Assembly: GCF_004843725.1 (NCBI RefSeq)
Contig: NZ_CP039451.1
Span: 3,478,001-3,542,000, forward strand
Origin: Psychroserpens sp. NJDZ02
Lineage (GTDB): Bacteria > Bacteroidota > Bacteroidia > Flavobacteriales > Flavobacteriaceae
Length of the DNA stretch: 64,000 bases
Reading direction: 5' to 3'
The notes under the pieces were generated by a model. That model searched no databases. It was given only the letters and a program-made list of their open reading frames with translations, and was not told the origin of the DNA. A program made the position numbers and the translations under genes. Below, piece after piece: positions 45,887-56,098 of this stretch (the stretch's first letter is position 1; each line of letters starts with the position of its first letter).

Positions 45887-46279
45887 TCGTTATATGATTA
45901 CCTTTATTCCACATATCCCGTATATATTACTTGATATCCAGATCTTTAGTTCCTCACTTTTGTTTTAAAAAGCTAAGCTACAATTTATAAAGTGGCCTTG
46001 CAATACGTAGAACTACGTATATTTTACTGTTAATTAGGGATTAAATGTACGCTAATTAGTTGTAGGCTGTTTACGGGAAACCTCATTGTTGTAAAAAGGT
46101 TGAGTACTACAGCAGTACTATTAGTCTTAGTGGTTTTTGAGGTTTAAAAATGGGGATAGGAGTACAAGTTGTAGTCTATACTTAAACTGGAAGACTGTGT
46201 CAAAGATGTAAAACCTTTTGATGTGATGATTTGCGAGCTGCTGCATACGTTCTTGAGTTGTATTGCTAGTCGCAATAGA
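45887..46279 (+). repeat. L element 8, truncated, at the right boundary of the main array
   Basis: Y-like start (TCGTTATATGATTACC), then X form, cut off within the intron tail after TAGTCGCAATAGAG. Intron domains V-VI and the attC R'' are gone and the ABC ATPase gene begins at once (stop codon at 46286). This is the deletion border of the array. Confidence 0.78.
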
Positions 46280-46285
46280 GCCGGT

Positions 46286-47548
46286 TTAATTTTTTGATTT
46301 AGGCATATTCTGGGATGTCTTGATACCTACAGATCCATTTGGTGTGGGAGAAAGCTGATAAGTAAAATCGGTTTGAATATTAGACTCATATCGATGTGAA
46401 ACAAACAAAATACTTGTTGCACTTTCCTTTGCTATTTTATTTATTAAAGCAATAATTAGAGCTGCACCTGTATCATCTGCATTAATTAAAGGTTCGTCTA
46501 AGATTAGCAAAGGTGGGTGTTTAATCATGGCTCTGGCTATTAATATTAATAGTTGAGTGGCTGAGGGTAATTTTAGAAAAGGCGTGTTTTTTTCTTTACT
46601 TAAATTTAATACCTCCATCCATTTGGCTGCCGCATTACTTTGTAGAGTAGAAGGGGTTTGGTACAAGCCTATACTGTCAAAAAAGCCCGAAACAATCATT
46701 TGCTCTACGGTATGGCTTAGTTTAAACAATTCCAACATAGAAGGACTAATATAGCCAATGCGCTGTTTTATATCCCAAACACTTTCCCCTGTGCCTTTTT
46801 TCTTACCAAAAAGATAGACTTCCTGACCATACCCCTTGGAGTTATTGCCATAAATCAGCGCTAACAGCGTCGTTTTACCAGCGCCATTTGGACCTGTTAA
46901 TTTCCAAAATTCATTCTTTTTTATCGTCCAATTAATATTATGTAGAATGGGAGAGTCATTATAACTCACATTTACATCCTTCAGTTCTACTAACACCTCA
47001 GGCATATCTTTATACACTGTTATTGCTGGCGGGATGTCTTTATCAAAAATAAAAACACTTTTTTTTAAATGGTAGTCTTCAATAGGTATAACTGCTTTAA
47101 GTTGGTCTTTATTAAATTGAATGACATGTGTAATTATGGGTAATAAATCATCTTGCCTATTAACCATAAATATGGTAGGTATTTTTTTAGATAAGGATAA
47201 TAATTGCTTTTTTAATAGGGATACAGAGGTTTTGTCTAAACCTTCGTAAGGGTTAGATAGGACAATAAAATCAGGGTTTTGTTGAAGTAAAAAAGAAAGT
47301 AATGCCTTTCTTTGCTCGCCAGTGGAGAATGTTCTAAGTCTTCTGTTTTTACCAGAAGTTAATTTAAAGATATCATGTTTTTCTTCTGCTAAAATAAATT
47401 TTTCTAAAATAGAATTTGAAAACAAAACACCTTTTTTTCCTTCTAAGCCTTGTATTTGATATGAGCCACTAAGTAAACGAGGTAACCAATGATCTTGATG
47501 TATAAGGTTATTATATTCAACGGTATAATGCTTATAGGGTTGGTTCAT
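46286..47548 (-). CDS. ModF-like twin ATP-binding protein
   Basis: 420 residues with two ABC ATPase halves. The second is conventional, with Walker A GPNGAGKTTLLALIYG, Walker B PPLLILDEPL and an H-loop (FVSHRYES), but its signature reads LPSATQ instead of LSGGQ. The first half lacks Walker A and keeps only a signature-like STGEQRKALL and a Walker B-like region (PDFIVLSNPYEGLD). The layout matches ModF, an ATPase of the molybdate-associated branch with no membrane partner. No transporter genes are adjacent. Not a cassette: no attC at its 5' side. Confidence 0.8.
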   Translation of the reverse strand: MNQPYKHYTVEYNNLIHQDHWLPRLLSGSYQIQGLEGKKGVLFSNSILEKFILAEEKHDIFKLTSGKNRRLRTFSTGEQRKALLSFLLQQNPDFIVLSNPYEGLDKTSVSLLKKQLLSLSKKIPTIFMVNRQDDLLPIITHVIQFNKDQLKAVIPIEDYHLKKSVFIFDKDIPPAITVYKDMPEVLVELKDVNVSYNDSPILHNINWTIKKNEFWKLTGPNGAGKTTLLALIYGNNSKGYGQEVYLFGKKKGTGESVWDIKQRIGYISPSMLELFKLSHTVEQMIVSGFFDSIGLYQTPSTLQSNAAAKWMEVLNLSKEKNTPFLKLPSATQLLILIARAMIKHPPLLILDEPLINADDTGAALIIALINKIAKESATSILFVSHRYESNIQTDFTYQLSPTPNGSVGIKTSQNMPKSKN

Positions 47549-47869
47549 TTTTTTTCGAATTCAGTAAATGAATATTAAATTACGGCTAATTTTAAGCTGA
47601 TCTGATTTCATTTTAACACCTACTATCAGTCGCTAGTTTCCAACCTAAGTTCGTCATTTTTAATGACACAATCAAGTGTTTAATTATAAAAGTAAGTGGC
47701 AAGATTAACTTTAATAATTGAAAAGGGGTGTGTATATAGCGTAGGGGAGAGGATAAATAGTGCCTTTGAGGAGTGCTGCTACGTCAAATTAAAAACGTGG
47801 GACTTTATAAAGAAGCAAAGACTTTAAATAGCAATGGTCATATGTTTTTATTTATGGATAACTGAAGTA
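47549..47869. other. Intergenic region with half of a dispersed repeat
   Basis: No gene seen. 47646-47736 is partly duplicated at 53948-54033 (TTCGTC, ACAATCAA, TTTAATAATTGAA in the same order). Otherwise nothing recognised. Confidence 0.5.
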
Positions 47870-49213
47870 TTATCCCGCTGCACTTATTCTATAAAATGAA
47901 TAGGAACAATTTTTTCCTATTTTAAATTCAATAAATGTTGATTGCTCCGATGTGTGTATTACTTCCTCATCTTCTTTAACTAAAGCACAATTATTAATTT
48001 GGATTGTAAAGGTTTTATTTAGCTCGTCATAGATTAAGACTATTTCGTCCTCACATTCATCTTCTTTAATATAATCTAAAACCCAATTTCTATGTAAGTA
48101 ATAAGATTTCGAGAATTTTATATGATCAGAATTTGAAAAATGTTCGGAATCAATTCCTTTTACAAAATCTTTTAATTCTTTAATAAAAACGTGACTATCT
48201 CCAATATAATTTAGGGCTCCAAAGTCAAACTCTAATTGTAATTTTCTAATGATTTCTGTACTGCAATCGGTTAATTGATAGCCATAGTCATCAATGGCTA
48301 CATCTTCTTCAAATTGATTACCAATAGCGTCTAAGTAATTGTATAATTTAGGGTTAATCAAGTCGGAAGTGATCACTTTAGTTTCTTGCTTGCCTTTATT
48401 ACTAGTTTTTATGATATTATCAGAATCGGTTATGGTACTAGCTTCCTTTATAACGTTATAAGTTCCAGATATTAAGTTTATTTCTTTTGAGAGATGTCCG
48501 TACATAATTCTATAAGATGAAACATAGTTAATTAATTGAAAAGTCTTAACTTTTGAATTATATTTTAGTGTAAACGTACGGCATAATGCAGACGTTCCAT
48601 CTTCACAAAAACCATAGGAGATTTCGCCCTTTTTAAGCTCTAATTGAAACGGAAATATTCTAAAATCGGCATTACTGTTTAACTTTATTCTTTCAAACTT
48701 TGTTTTAGAGCTTAGATAAATAAATAATGTATGCTCCGTTTCGTTTTTAATGTTTTTTCCTAGTGATACAATATCTTCTATACCATCATTATCAAAATCA
48801 TATGCTATTTGATTAATAGGGCGCCCATTTGCATCACTTTTTGTAACTAATTGATACCCTTTTGGAGTATTAAACTTGAGTAGTTTAATTTCTGCTTCTT
48901 TAATTAATTCAATCGTTTTCTTTTCTGAACTAGAAAGTACTATTTGTGCATTTTTGTTTGGTTTGTACCATTTTTGATCTAAAAAGTAGTTATTTAAAAT
49001 AGAATCTTTAAAAATATATCCTTTTTTAGCAAATATTTCATTCCGAAGTATACGAAGTTCTTCAACGGTCTTGCCTTCTAATTTGTTTTTTGCAAAAACG
49101 TCGTCAGAAGATATTACATTTGGATTATTAAGTAGTGTCGTATTATCCTTTTTATTTTCTTTACAAGCAAATAAAGAAAAGACTATAACATATAAAATTA
49201 AAGTGTTTTTCAT
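47870..49213 (-). CDS. YARHG-domain lipoprotein
   Basis: 447 residues with a lipoprotein signal (LILYVIVFSLFAC). Near the N-terminus is a YARHG domain: LRILRNEIFAKKGYIFKDS, then FLDQKWYKPN. It is followed by a region with a calcium-loop-like DFDNDGIEDI and a beta-rich body. Probably outer-membrane associated; function unknown. Single gene, with a signal unlike its cassette neighbours. Confidence 0.78.
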   Translation of the reverse strand: MKNTLILYVIVFSLFACKENKKDNTTLLNNPNVISSDDVFAKNKLEGKTVEELRILRNEIFAKKGYIFKDSILNNYFLDQKWYKPNKNAQIVLSSSEKKTIELIKEAEIKLLKFNTPKGYQLVTKSDANGRPINQIAYDFDNDGIEDIVSLGKNIKNETEHTLFIYLSSKTKFERIKLNSNADFRIFPFQLELKKGEISYGFCEDGTSALCRTFTLKYNSKVKTFQLINYVSSYRIMYGHLSKEINLISGTYNVIKEASTITDSDNIIKTSNKGKQETKVITSDLINPKLYNYLDAIGNQFEEDVAIDDYGYQLTDCSTEIIRKLQLEFDFGALNYIGDSHVFIKELKDFVKGIDSEHFSNSDHIKFSKSYYLHRNWVLDYIKEDECEDEIVLIYDELNKTFTIQINNCALVKEDEEVIHTSEQSTFIEFKIGKNCSYSFYRISAAG

Positions 49214-49400
49214 ATTGAGGTTAAATTAACTAATGCGAAAAAAATGTATGCTTTCTGGGCCCAAACGTATTGCTAGTTATCGCCTTTAAAGTATTTGACT
49301 TTATCAGTAAAAAAAAGGACCTTCAATTTTAGACTAACGGTTACTTTAAAGTATTTAAACGATGTCATATTAAGTAAAGGTCCTGTTGTGGAGTGCATGG

Positions 49401-51683
49401 TTAGTGCGTTAATGTATTACGTTTTATTTTTTCTAAGGTTGTTTTGTATTCCGCAAGATTTTCATGATTACTCTCAGTAGCCATTTGGATCGCTTTAGAT
49501 TCTAATGCCATTGCGCTATCTTTATTTCCTAAAAAATACTCTAAGTTGGCAAGCGTATCGACATAATAATGACTGTCAGGCGATAATTCAACTGAAATTT
49601 TTGACCATTTTCGGGCTTTCTCAAGTAAACTCTTATCGGTATTGTTTTTTGTTACCACATCCCAAGCCATTGCATTACCTAAAGTCGATAAAAGATACGT
49701 CATATCATCAATGTAAATACATTCGCATGATCTATAAAATGATTCTAACTGTTCAGTAAAATTGTCATCTAAAGGAGCGACTTCATTTACCAATGCATCA
49801 AATTTCTCAATACTTAATTTCTGATTATTATATAGGTAGATATAATAGTAGAAAATGGAATAGTATTTTTCAGACTCCATGTTATTTAAATTTTCATAAA
49901 TGGCGGTTACCAAAGCCGGATGCATAGCTTCATCTCCATGTCTACTTTTAAGTATTTCTCTAATAGTAGCATATTGATTTTGACTAAACCGCTCTGAAGA
50001 TTTATTATGAATTTTTGATGTTTCAACAGGAAATCTAGAGAGGTACAAACAAAACTCATAATATATTTTAGTAGGTGCATAATTTCCTTTTTCGCCCGCT
50101 ATATCATCAAAAAACGACTCCACAGTAATAAAATCGAAGGCCAGTTTAGCATAGTCAAAATCAATAGTGGTATCCTTTTTATGCGCTTCTACCAATCGAT
50201 CTAACTCTTGCCTAATATCTTTATAATCAATTTGCGGATAGAAGTATTGCACATTGGTCTTAAACCCAGGGTAAGCATTCTTACTTTCTCCAATTATGTG
50301 TATTTGGGATTCAATTCTAAGCTCATCAGCACTTTTTTCTCTCTTGGTAATGGCTACATCAATAAAATCATGATATCGCTGCTTGCCTAAATTTAAAAAG
50401 TCTTTAGCAGTTGTGCTTTTTGCTGTTAATTTTCTTTTTAGTTTATTTAATTCTTTGATAGCTAAAAGATTTTCTGATAATTCTTGATCTATACCATGGT
50501 ACTTGTAGTAAAAACGTTCAGTATTAATAGCTTCGGTATATACAATATCTAAATCGCTATTTAGTGCAAAGACTTCATCAGTACTTTCTTGTCTATATTT
50601 TGAAAGTTCAGTTAAGTCTTCTGGCTTTATATAATAAACTAAAAACTTATCATAGTTATATTCACTTAAATACGACTTTTCTGCATCACTATAAATGCCA
50701 TAAAAAATGTAATTAAAATAGGTGATATCGTTATTTCTAAGTAAGGAATTAAAGACTAATAATACTTTAGAGTCGTCTGCTTTTACAGCTGCAACAGCTT
50801 CTTTTAAATGGTTGAATTCATATTTTTTATAGGCTTCATTTCTAGATGAAGGACTTATTGTTATTACTGGATTGTATTCATACTTAGGATTATTAAACTT
50901 TTTGTAAACTTCTTTTTTAACCTCTGCAGGAATTTTCCAATTAGTAAAAGAATCTATTTTAGTACGTTTTACATATGTTGATGGTGTAAAAAGTGAAGAA
51001 AATGCTTTGTTGTCAATATCAAGGATTTTTCGAGTACTCCCATATATTTCTGCAACAGCAAATTTTGAATTAAATATGTTGTTTTTATCTCTTATAACCC
51101 GTTGGTCTACAAAGGCATTAGCCGCGTTTTTTGAAAGCGAAAATTGATTCATAATGTATGTTTCTTTTTTATCTTCGTTTTTAGTGGTGACCTCTTCTTT
51201 GAAAATAAATTGAATTTCTGTTGTTCTTGGTATTTTAATACTCAAATAGCCGTTAAAAGCAAACGGTTCCACCTTTTCAGTATTAAAAAATAATGTTTCG
51301 TAACTTAAATTTAAGTAGGTGAAGTTTTTATCTCCTTTGACTTTAAAGCCTAAGTAATAATTTTCATATTTTGAATCTAGGCCTCGTCTATAAAAATTAA
51401 CAGTAATACTGTCTTTGATAACCTCGGCATAATCTTCGGTAACATGGAAGCCTTCAATATCATAACCAATATTATCTATAAAAATAACTGTTTCTCTGCC
51501 AGTATCAAACGTGTCGTGTGTTCCTTCTTTTAAAATAATGTTGTAGCTATTATCTTCTTTAAAATGAAATTCTGCACCACGGGTACTAGGTGAACCGTAG
51601 TATATTTTCTCTTCTTGGGCGTTAGTATAGAAAATAGTAAATAAAAAAAAGAGAAGCGAGATTTGTTTCTTAATTAATGGCAT
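49401..51683 (-). CDS. Large exported protein with thioredoxin-like and TPR-like parts
   Basis: 760 residues with a signal peptide (SLLFFLFTIFYTNAQ). The N-terminal ~170 residues form a beta-rich domain (AEFHFKEDNSYNIILKEG). A middle section (SKVLLVFNSLLRNNDITYF) resembles a degenerate thioredoxin-like fold without CxxC. The C-terminus is helical with TPR-like repeats (KWSKISVELSPDSHYYVDTL, ANLEYFLGNKDSAMALESKA). Likely periplasmic or outer-membrane. No name can be given. Confidence 0.72.
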   Translation of the reverse strand: MPLIKKQISLLFFLFTIFYTNAQEEKIYYGSPSTRGAEFHFKEDNSYNIILKEGTHDTFDTGRETVIFIDNIGYDIEGFHVTEDYAEVIKDSITVNFYRRGLDSKYENYYLGFKVKGDKNFTYLNLSYETLFFNTEKVEPFAFNGYLSIKIPRTTEIQFIFKEEVTTKNEDKKETYIMNQFSLSKNAANAFVDQRVIRDKNNIFNSKFAVAEIYGSTRKILDIDNKAFSSLFTPSTYVKRTKIDSFTNWKIPAEVKKEVYKKFNNPKYEYNPVITISPSSRNEAYKKYEFNHLKEAVAAVKADDSKVLLVFNSLLRNNDITYFNYIFYGIYSDAEKSYLSEYNYDKFLVYYIKPEDLTELSKYRQESTDEVFALNSDLDIVYTEAINTERFYYKYHGIDQELSENLLAIKELNKLKRKLTAKSTTAKDFLNLGKQRYHDFIDVAITKREKSADELRIESQIHIIGESKNAYPGFKTNVQYFYPQIDYKDIRQELDRLVEAHKKDTTIDFDYAKLAFDFITVESFFDDIAGEKGNYAPTKIYYEFCLYLSRFPVETSKIHNKSSERFSQNQYATIREILKSRHGDEAMHPALVTAIYENLNNMESEKYYSIFYYYIYLYNNQKLSIEKFDALVNEVAPLDDNFTEQLESFYRSCECIYIDDMTYLLSTLGNAMAWDVVTKNNTDKSLLEKARKWSKISVELSPDSHYYVDTLANLEYFLGNKDSAMALESKAIQMATESNHENLAEYKTTLEKIKRNTLTH

Positions 51684-52197
51684 GCTGCTGTCGTGTGATT
51701 TGTTTTTTTACAACGTTAATTTAATACATTGAAATCGGTTTTGTTAATAATAGAAATACGATGAAATATTAAAGTTTCCGAAAGTGTTTAAATGTTATTT
51801 AAGGTAATTTGGATAAAATTAATATAATTATTTAAAATGAATTACCGGTTTTAAAAATAGAGTTGCTTTAGGTCAAGTTTAATGAAGCGGTTTACATACT
51901 GCTTTTTAGCTTTCTGAGTGCGAAAATAAAAGGCGTTGTTTTAGTCTCAACTCCGCTGGCATGACTCTCTTTTAAATGGTGTTATGAGTTCTGTTTTTTT
52001 TAAATCTGAGTTGCTTATATATTGAAAAGGTTGGTTTTAAGGCTGTGCGGTCTTTATGGTCTGTGTGGTGCAACAACCGACGTCGTTTTTTAATCATCTA
52101 GTTGAGACCAACATTTTTAATTAATGATAGTCATACGTATTATCTTACTTTTTTAGAAAGTCGGACTCGCCTAGAAAAACCTCTGGCTAAATAGTAC
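51684..52197. other. Intergenic region, nothing recognised
   Basis: 514 bp of AT-rich sequence without an ORF, attC or IS similarity. It presumably holds the promoter of the upstream neighbour at 51683 and the 3' region of nothing annotated on the other strand. Confidence 0.5.
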
Positions 52198-53865
52198 CTA
52201 ATGTTTTATAAATTTAAGTGTTGGTGATTTATCGTTTAGTAACGTTATAAAATACATCCCGTTGGCTAATTCTGATATATTTAGTTTGTGATTGTTATAA
52301 ATTGAGGCTTCCTTAACTAATTGACCATGTATATTAAAGATTTTAATGTTTTGTTCTTTATCATGATTAAGCGCAATTGTAATAAAATTTGAAGCTGGGT
52401 TTGGGTATATTACTGTTTTATTATCATCTAAAAATTGGTCCACTCCAAGTGTTTGAAACGTTATTGTTTGTAATAACGTATTGTAACCTGTAGCCGTTTC
52501 CCAAGTATTATTATTTGCGAATTGAATACTATAATCGGGATTGTTTTTAAGTGCAGGTGCGTTATCAGGCATCCATAGGTACAATTGATAAGTTCCTTCT
52601 GCGTCTAAATTGAAATCTTGGGTTATTGAAACCGTGTTTTCCCAAGTTCTAATATCTGTGTCAATGACCTCCGTTGTGATAACATTTGTTGCTGTATTTT
52701 TAATTATTAAAAACACATCTCTTTGTTTAAAAGGTCTAGCAAAGCCAACATTAGATATATTTAGGCTTATATCAAAACCAGTAGTATTTGTGGTTACTGT
52801 AGAGGCGTTTAAAACAAAGCGATACCCTAATTGTTTTAATATATCATCATAAGCATTAGAGCTAATGATGTCCTCCCAAAAAGGGATATAATAATCGCGA
52901 TTAATGGTTGTCCAATGGGTCAGATTCATTTCATTTATTGCATTGTCACTGGTCGTTCTAAAGCCATCATTACATGGGTTTAATCCATTAGTTTCCCCAG
53001 TCATAGGTAAAAACTTTGTTTCGTTTGCTACATAGTTATATTCTGTTGTTTCTACTGGATTAGTACATTCATTAGAAACAGAGTAGGTGCCTTGGTCTCC
53101 ATAATTATTTAGAAAAGCATCGTTATAAAAACCTATTCTAGCATTTGCGGTATTAAGGTAGGCTGTTTGCTCAGTAAGCATCGTGTTGCCATACATATTG
53201 GTTTTAATACCTGCATATCTAACTTGGATAGGGATTTCTGGAGGAGCTGCCGCCAACATAGCCTCTATGATCTCTTTACGATTTAACCATTGTGTTGACG
53301 TGATATTACCATCTGTACCAAATTCTGACGAGTTTGTATAATACCATTCTCCCCAAGTGCCTATAAAACCAGCTTGCATCGAAAAAAAGATATCTTTATT
53401 AGTCTCTAATAAAGGTGCTAGTTGAGAAATATGTGCCAATATTTGAGATTTTGAAGGTTGCTGAGGCGCTGTACTTTGCGCATTTGAATAAGAGAATCTA
53501 GTGATTATTTTAAGACCAGATGTTCTGATATTATCAAAATCGGTTTGGATGTTATTTAAATAAGTCGCGTTTATATCTGAATTTAGAAATGCATCTAAAA
53601 TAAAATAGCGGTAGACAACCGTCACTTTGTCGGTGCTAGTTTTCCAATTATTTAATGTAGCAACACTAAGGTTATTCGCACCTAAAGTTGTAGCATAATT
53701 ATTAGATGTTATTGAGTATTTTTGCAGACCTCTTTCGGGATTTGCTATAACGTTATTTGAAGCTTCGTAAGTCACAGTCTGCCCCATAACTATGGTTTGA
53801 CTGATAAAAAAAAGTAAAAAGGGAAAAAACTTTTTTATAAGATTGGTTGTAATGTAAATTTTCAT
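52198..53865 (-). CDS. DUF4874/DUF4832 protein with type IX secretion C-terminal domain
   Basis: 555 residues: signal peptide (ending IVMGQ), a DUF4874-type domain opening NNVIANPERGLQKYS, a TIM-barrel-like region (VTVVYRYFILDAF, FFSMQAGFIGTWGEWYY) and a DUF4832-type segment with LTHWTTINRDYYIPFW. The C-terminal ~75 residues are a T9SS type A sorting domain: VIYPNPASNFITI, IKIFNIHGQLV, ELANGMYFITL. It is therefore secreted and cell-surface anchored, with a glycoside-hydrolase-like fold suspected for the main domain. Confidence 0.87.
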   Translation of the reverse strand: MKIYITTNLIKKFFPFLLFFISQTIVMGQTVTYEASNNVIANPERGLQKYSITSNNYATTLGANNLSVATLNNWKTSTDKVTVVYRYFILDAFLNSDINATYLNNIQTDFDNIRTSGLKIITRFSYSNAQSTAPQQPSKSQILAHISQLAPLLETNKDIFFSMQAGFIGTWGEWYYTNSSEFGTDGNITSTQWLNRKEIIEAMLAAAPPEIPIQVRYAGIKTNMYGNTMLTEQTAYLNTANARIGFYNDAFLNNYGDQGTYSVSNECTNPVETTEYNYVANETKFLPMTGETNGLNPCNDGFRTTSDNAINEMNLTHWTTINRDYYIPFWEDIISSNAYDDILKQLGYRFVLNASTVTTNTTGFDISLNISNVGFARPFKQRDVFLIIKNTATNVITTEVIDTDIRTWENTVSITQDFNLDAEGTYQLYLWMPDNAPALKNNPDYSIQFANNNTWETATGYNTLLQTITFQTLGVDQFLDDNKTVIYPNPASNFITIALNHDKEQNIKIFNIHGQLVKEASIYNNHKLNISELANGMYFITLLNDKSPTLKFIKH

Positions 53866-54305
53866 ATCACTTTTGATTATTAAATAATGTAAAGGTTAAA
53901 GCTGATATAACACAATTTGACTGTGTGATAGCAACAGTTGGTTAAAGTCGAAGTTCGTCTTTTTTTTTGAAACAATCAAATGATGCAATTGAATAAAAAA
54001 CAGTAAGGTTAATTTTAATAATTGAAGAGGGCAGGAGTAGGTATTCTTCTTATAGCTCTAAAATGTCAAACTCATTTTTTTACCATACATTTTAATGCCT
54101 TAATTTGATTGTCTGGGGGCAATTCTGTATAATTATAAGGTTCTATTTTAATTTTGTCATCCTTTCTTGTGTTCCAACAATGCTAATTGAATGCCTTTAA
54201 AAGATTAAAAAGGGACTGCTCATATGAGCTCGTAACACTAATACGCTTAATAGCATTCTTTTTTATACTCTACAGTGCGTTTGTTTTACTATTTTTTATG
54301 TTTTA
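53866..54305. other. Intergenic region with the second half of a dispersed repeat
   Basis: No gene seen in 440 bp. 53948-54033 resembles 47646-47736. Remaining sequence carries no recognised element. Confidence 0.5.
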
Positions 54306-55205
54306 CTAGGACTCATTATGCTCATCCCATTTTTGTAATAGAAAAGTTTCAATTGTAGTGATTTCAATTTGTGTTAGTAGTGCATCAAAATGCTTAACAT
54401 AAGACACTACATATATTTGAAAATACGCTTTAGAGCCTTCTTTTAATCTAAATTGAAAAGCGTCCCATTCTATAAATTCTTTTAGGATACAATCTAAAAA
54501 CAAGGTTTTGTGGTTTTTATTATCAAGTGCTGTTTTAAGGCCTTCGTTTATTAAACGTTCAAACTGTGTTCTCCCTGATTGTCCACAACAACTTATTTGT
54601 CTTGCAATGGCTAATTCATAGGTTTCTTTACACCAGCCATATTTTGTAATAATATTTTTTATATCCCACATTTGTTCAACCTCATGATCTAGAGCGTTTG
54701 TTCTTAAATATTCGATATAATTAGAGATCCATTTTTTATCTTGATCCACTAATGCGAGTATAGCATAAGTCCCTGCTGGTGGGCCTTCATCATACTCGTG
54801 TGTGATCATAACGCGAGAACCTTCCTCTCCATCATCAGTAACGTTGCAATAGTCCAAAATTAATGGTGCTAAGTTGTTGTACTTCGCTACCTGTTGGAAT
54901 AGGGCTTTTTCTTCAAGCATCTGACAAACATCTGTCTTGTCAAAATAGGTTACTTCAAACTTAATACTGTCCAATCTATTATCATTATGACGTATCATAT
55001 CAGTTTGTTGATCGGGATATAATGCTTTTATGTCTTTAATTGAAGTAATTATCGTTTCAAGTATTTGCTTTAGATCTATTTCGGTTAGTTTTGAATCTAG
55101 TGCCTCTTTAGGCAGTATTTTTTCTTGCAGACTCTCTTTTCCGTCGAAATCATCACCAACTAAACCATATGCTTTTATTGAGATTTTTATTTTAGTCATA
55201 ATCAT
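54306..55205 (-). CDS. Cytoplasmic protein of unknown function
   Basis: 299 residues, acidic, no signal peptide; begins MIMTKIKISIKAYGLVGDDF. Notable segments: SRVMITHEYDEGPPAGTYAI and the cysteine pair in ISCCGQSGRTQF. The second ATG (codon 3) could be the true start. No domain recognised. It lies 75 bp downstream of the YiiX-like lipoprotein gene and may be co-transcribed. Confidence 0.68.
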   Translation of the reverse strand: MIMTKIKISIKAYGLVGDDFDGKESLQEKILPKEALDSKLTEIDLKQILETIITSIKDIKALYPDQQTDMIRHNDNRLDSIKFEVTYFDKTDVCQMLEEKALFQQVAKYNNLAPLILDYCNVTDDGEEGSRVMITHEYDEGPPAGTYAILALVDQDKKWISNYIEYLRTNALDHEVEQMWDIKNIITKYGWCKETYELAIARQISCCGQSGRTQFERLINEGLKTALDNKNHKTLFLDCILKEFIEWDAFQFRLKEGSKAYFQIYVVSYVKHFDALLTQIEITTIETFLLQKWDEHNES

Positions 55206-55280
55206 TACGTTACACTTTTATTTTATAGGCGATCACTTTGTTGCTGTAGTAGTCTTTGAAGTATCAAACTAGTATGCTGT

Positions 55281-55958
55281 TTATTCGCGCTCATAATCAT
55301 GTACAAATGTGATATGAGGACTGCTAGCCATCAAGTTGGGATTTGTGCCTTCAACACCTTCAGGAATGGGTTGGTGGCGTGCTTGGTAATATGTTTTCCA
55401 ACTAGGCATTGGGTGTCCTGTACTGTCGTTAAAGGTCATAGGGTGAGTTAAAAAAGGAATGACATCTTTTGGTAAATCTTGAGAAGAAAACATTTTGTAC
55501 ACTAATTCTGAGCAATAATAAGACTGGTCATCCCATAAAAAAATCTCATCGTAAGGCGTGTTTATTCTTTCCATTCCGTAGGTTGTGGCTTTAGTGATAT
55601 AAGGTTGGTAGTAGCGATCTAATCTTGCTACCGTGGTTTGAGATTTATTGAATTTGTTTTTGTTTCTATTCAAGAACGTTTTTAAAGGTGTTTGGCAAAC
55701 TCCTTTTTTGGGGAAAGCTTCCACTACAAACCATTGGTTATCTTTTTGCATGGCCATCCCAACATGCGAATAGTTTTTAGAAAAGGAAGTAGTCGTCACG
55801 TCCTTAATGGCTTTAGCTATGTCGCTTGTTCCAGTATTTTGAAATAGTAAATCCCCTGATTTTAATTGAAAATTAGTGCTGTTTTGATTGCTATTACAGC
55901 TTACCAAAATAAGTGAAAGTATAAAAAGGTGAAGGGTTTGTTTGAAGAGGGGATTCAT
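55281..55958 (-). CDS. YiiX/YebB-like NlpC/P60 cysteine hydrolase, lipoprotein
   Basis: 225 residues from ATG 55956-55958, chosen because it gives a lipoprotein signal (LFKQTLHLFILSLILVSC); the longer start at 56000 adds a non-signal stretch. Permuted NlpC/P60 (YiiX) motifs: KSGDLLFQNTG, the catalytic His in YSHVGMAM, and the catalytic Cys in SYYCSELVYKMF. Such enzymes act on peptidoglycan or on lipid-linked/amide bonds in the envelope. Confidence 0.84.
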   Translation of the reverse strand: MNPLFKQTLHLFILSLILVSCNSNQNSTNFQLKSGDLLFQNTGTSDIAKAIKDVTTTSFSKNYSHVGMAMQKDNQWFVVEAFPKKGVCQTPLKTFLNRNKNKFNKSQTTVARLDRYYQPYITKATTYGMERINTPYDEIFLWDDQSYYCSELVYKMFSSQDLPKDVIPFLTHPMTFNDSTGHPMPSWKTYYQARHQPIPEGVEGTNPNLMASSPHITFVHDYERE

Positions 55959-56098
55959 GATTGTGTTTTTATTTTTAGGGATATCAAAGTTTTTGGCCAC
56001 ATAACGCAGAGGTAACAGCGTTGTAATACTTACTGTTAGCAGTGTATTTAAACTAGAGGCTAATAGTTAATTGGTGCTACTTTAATTAAAGTGATAAA

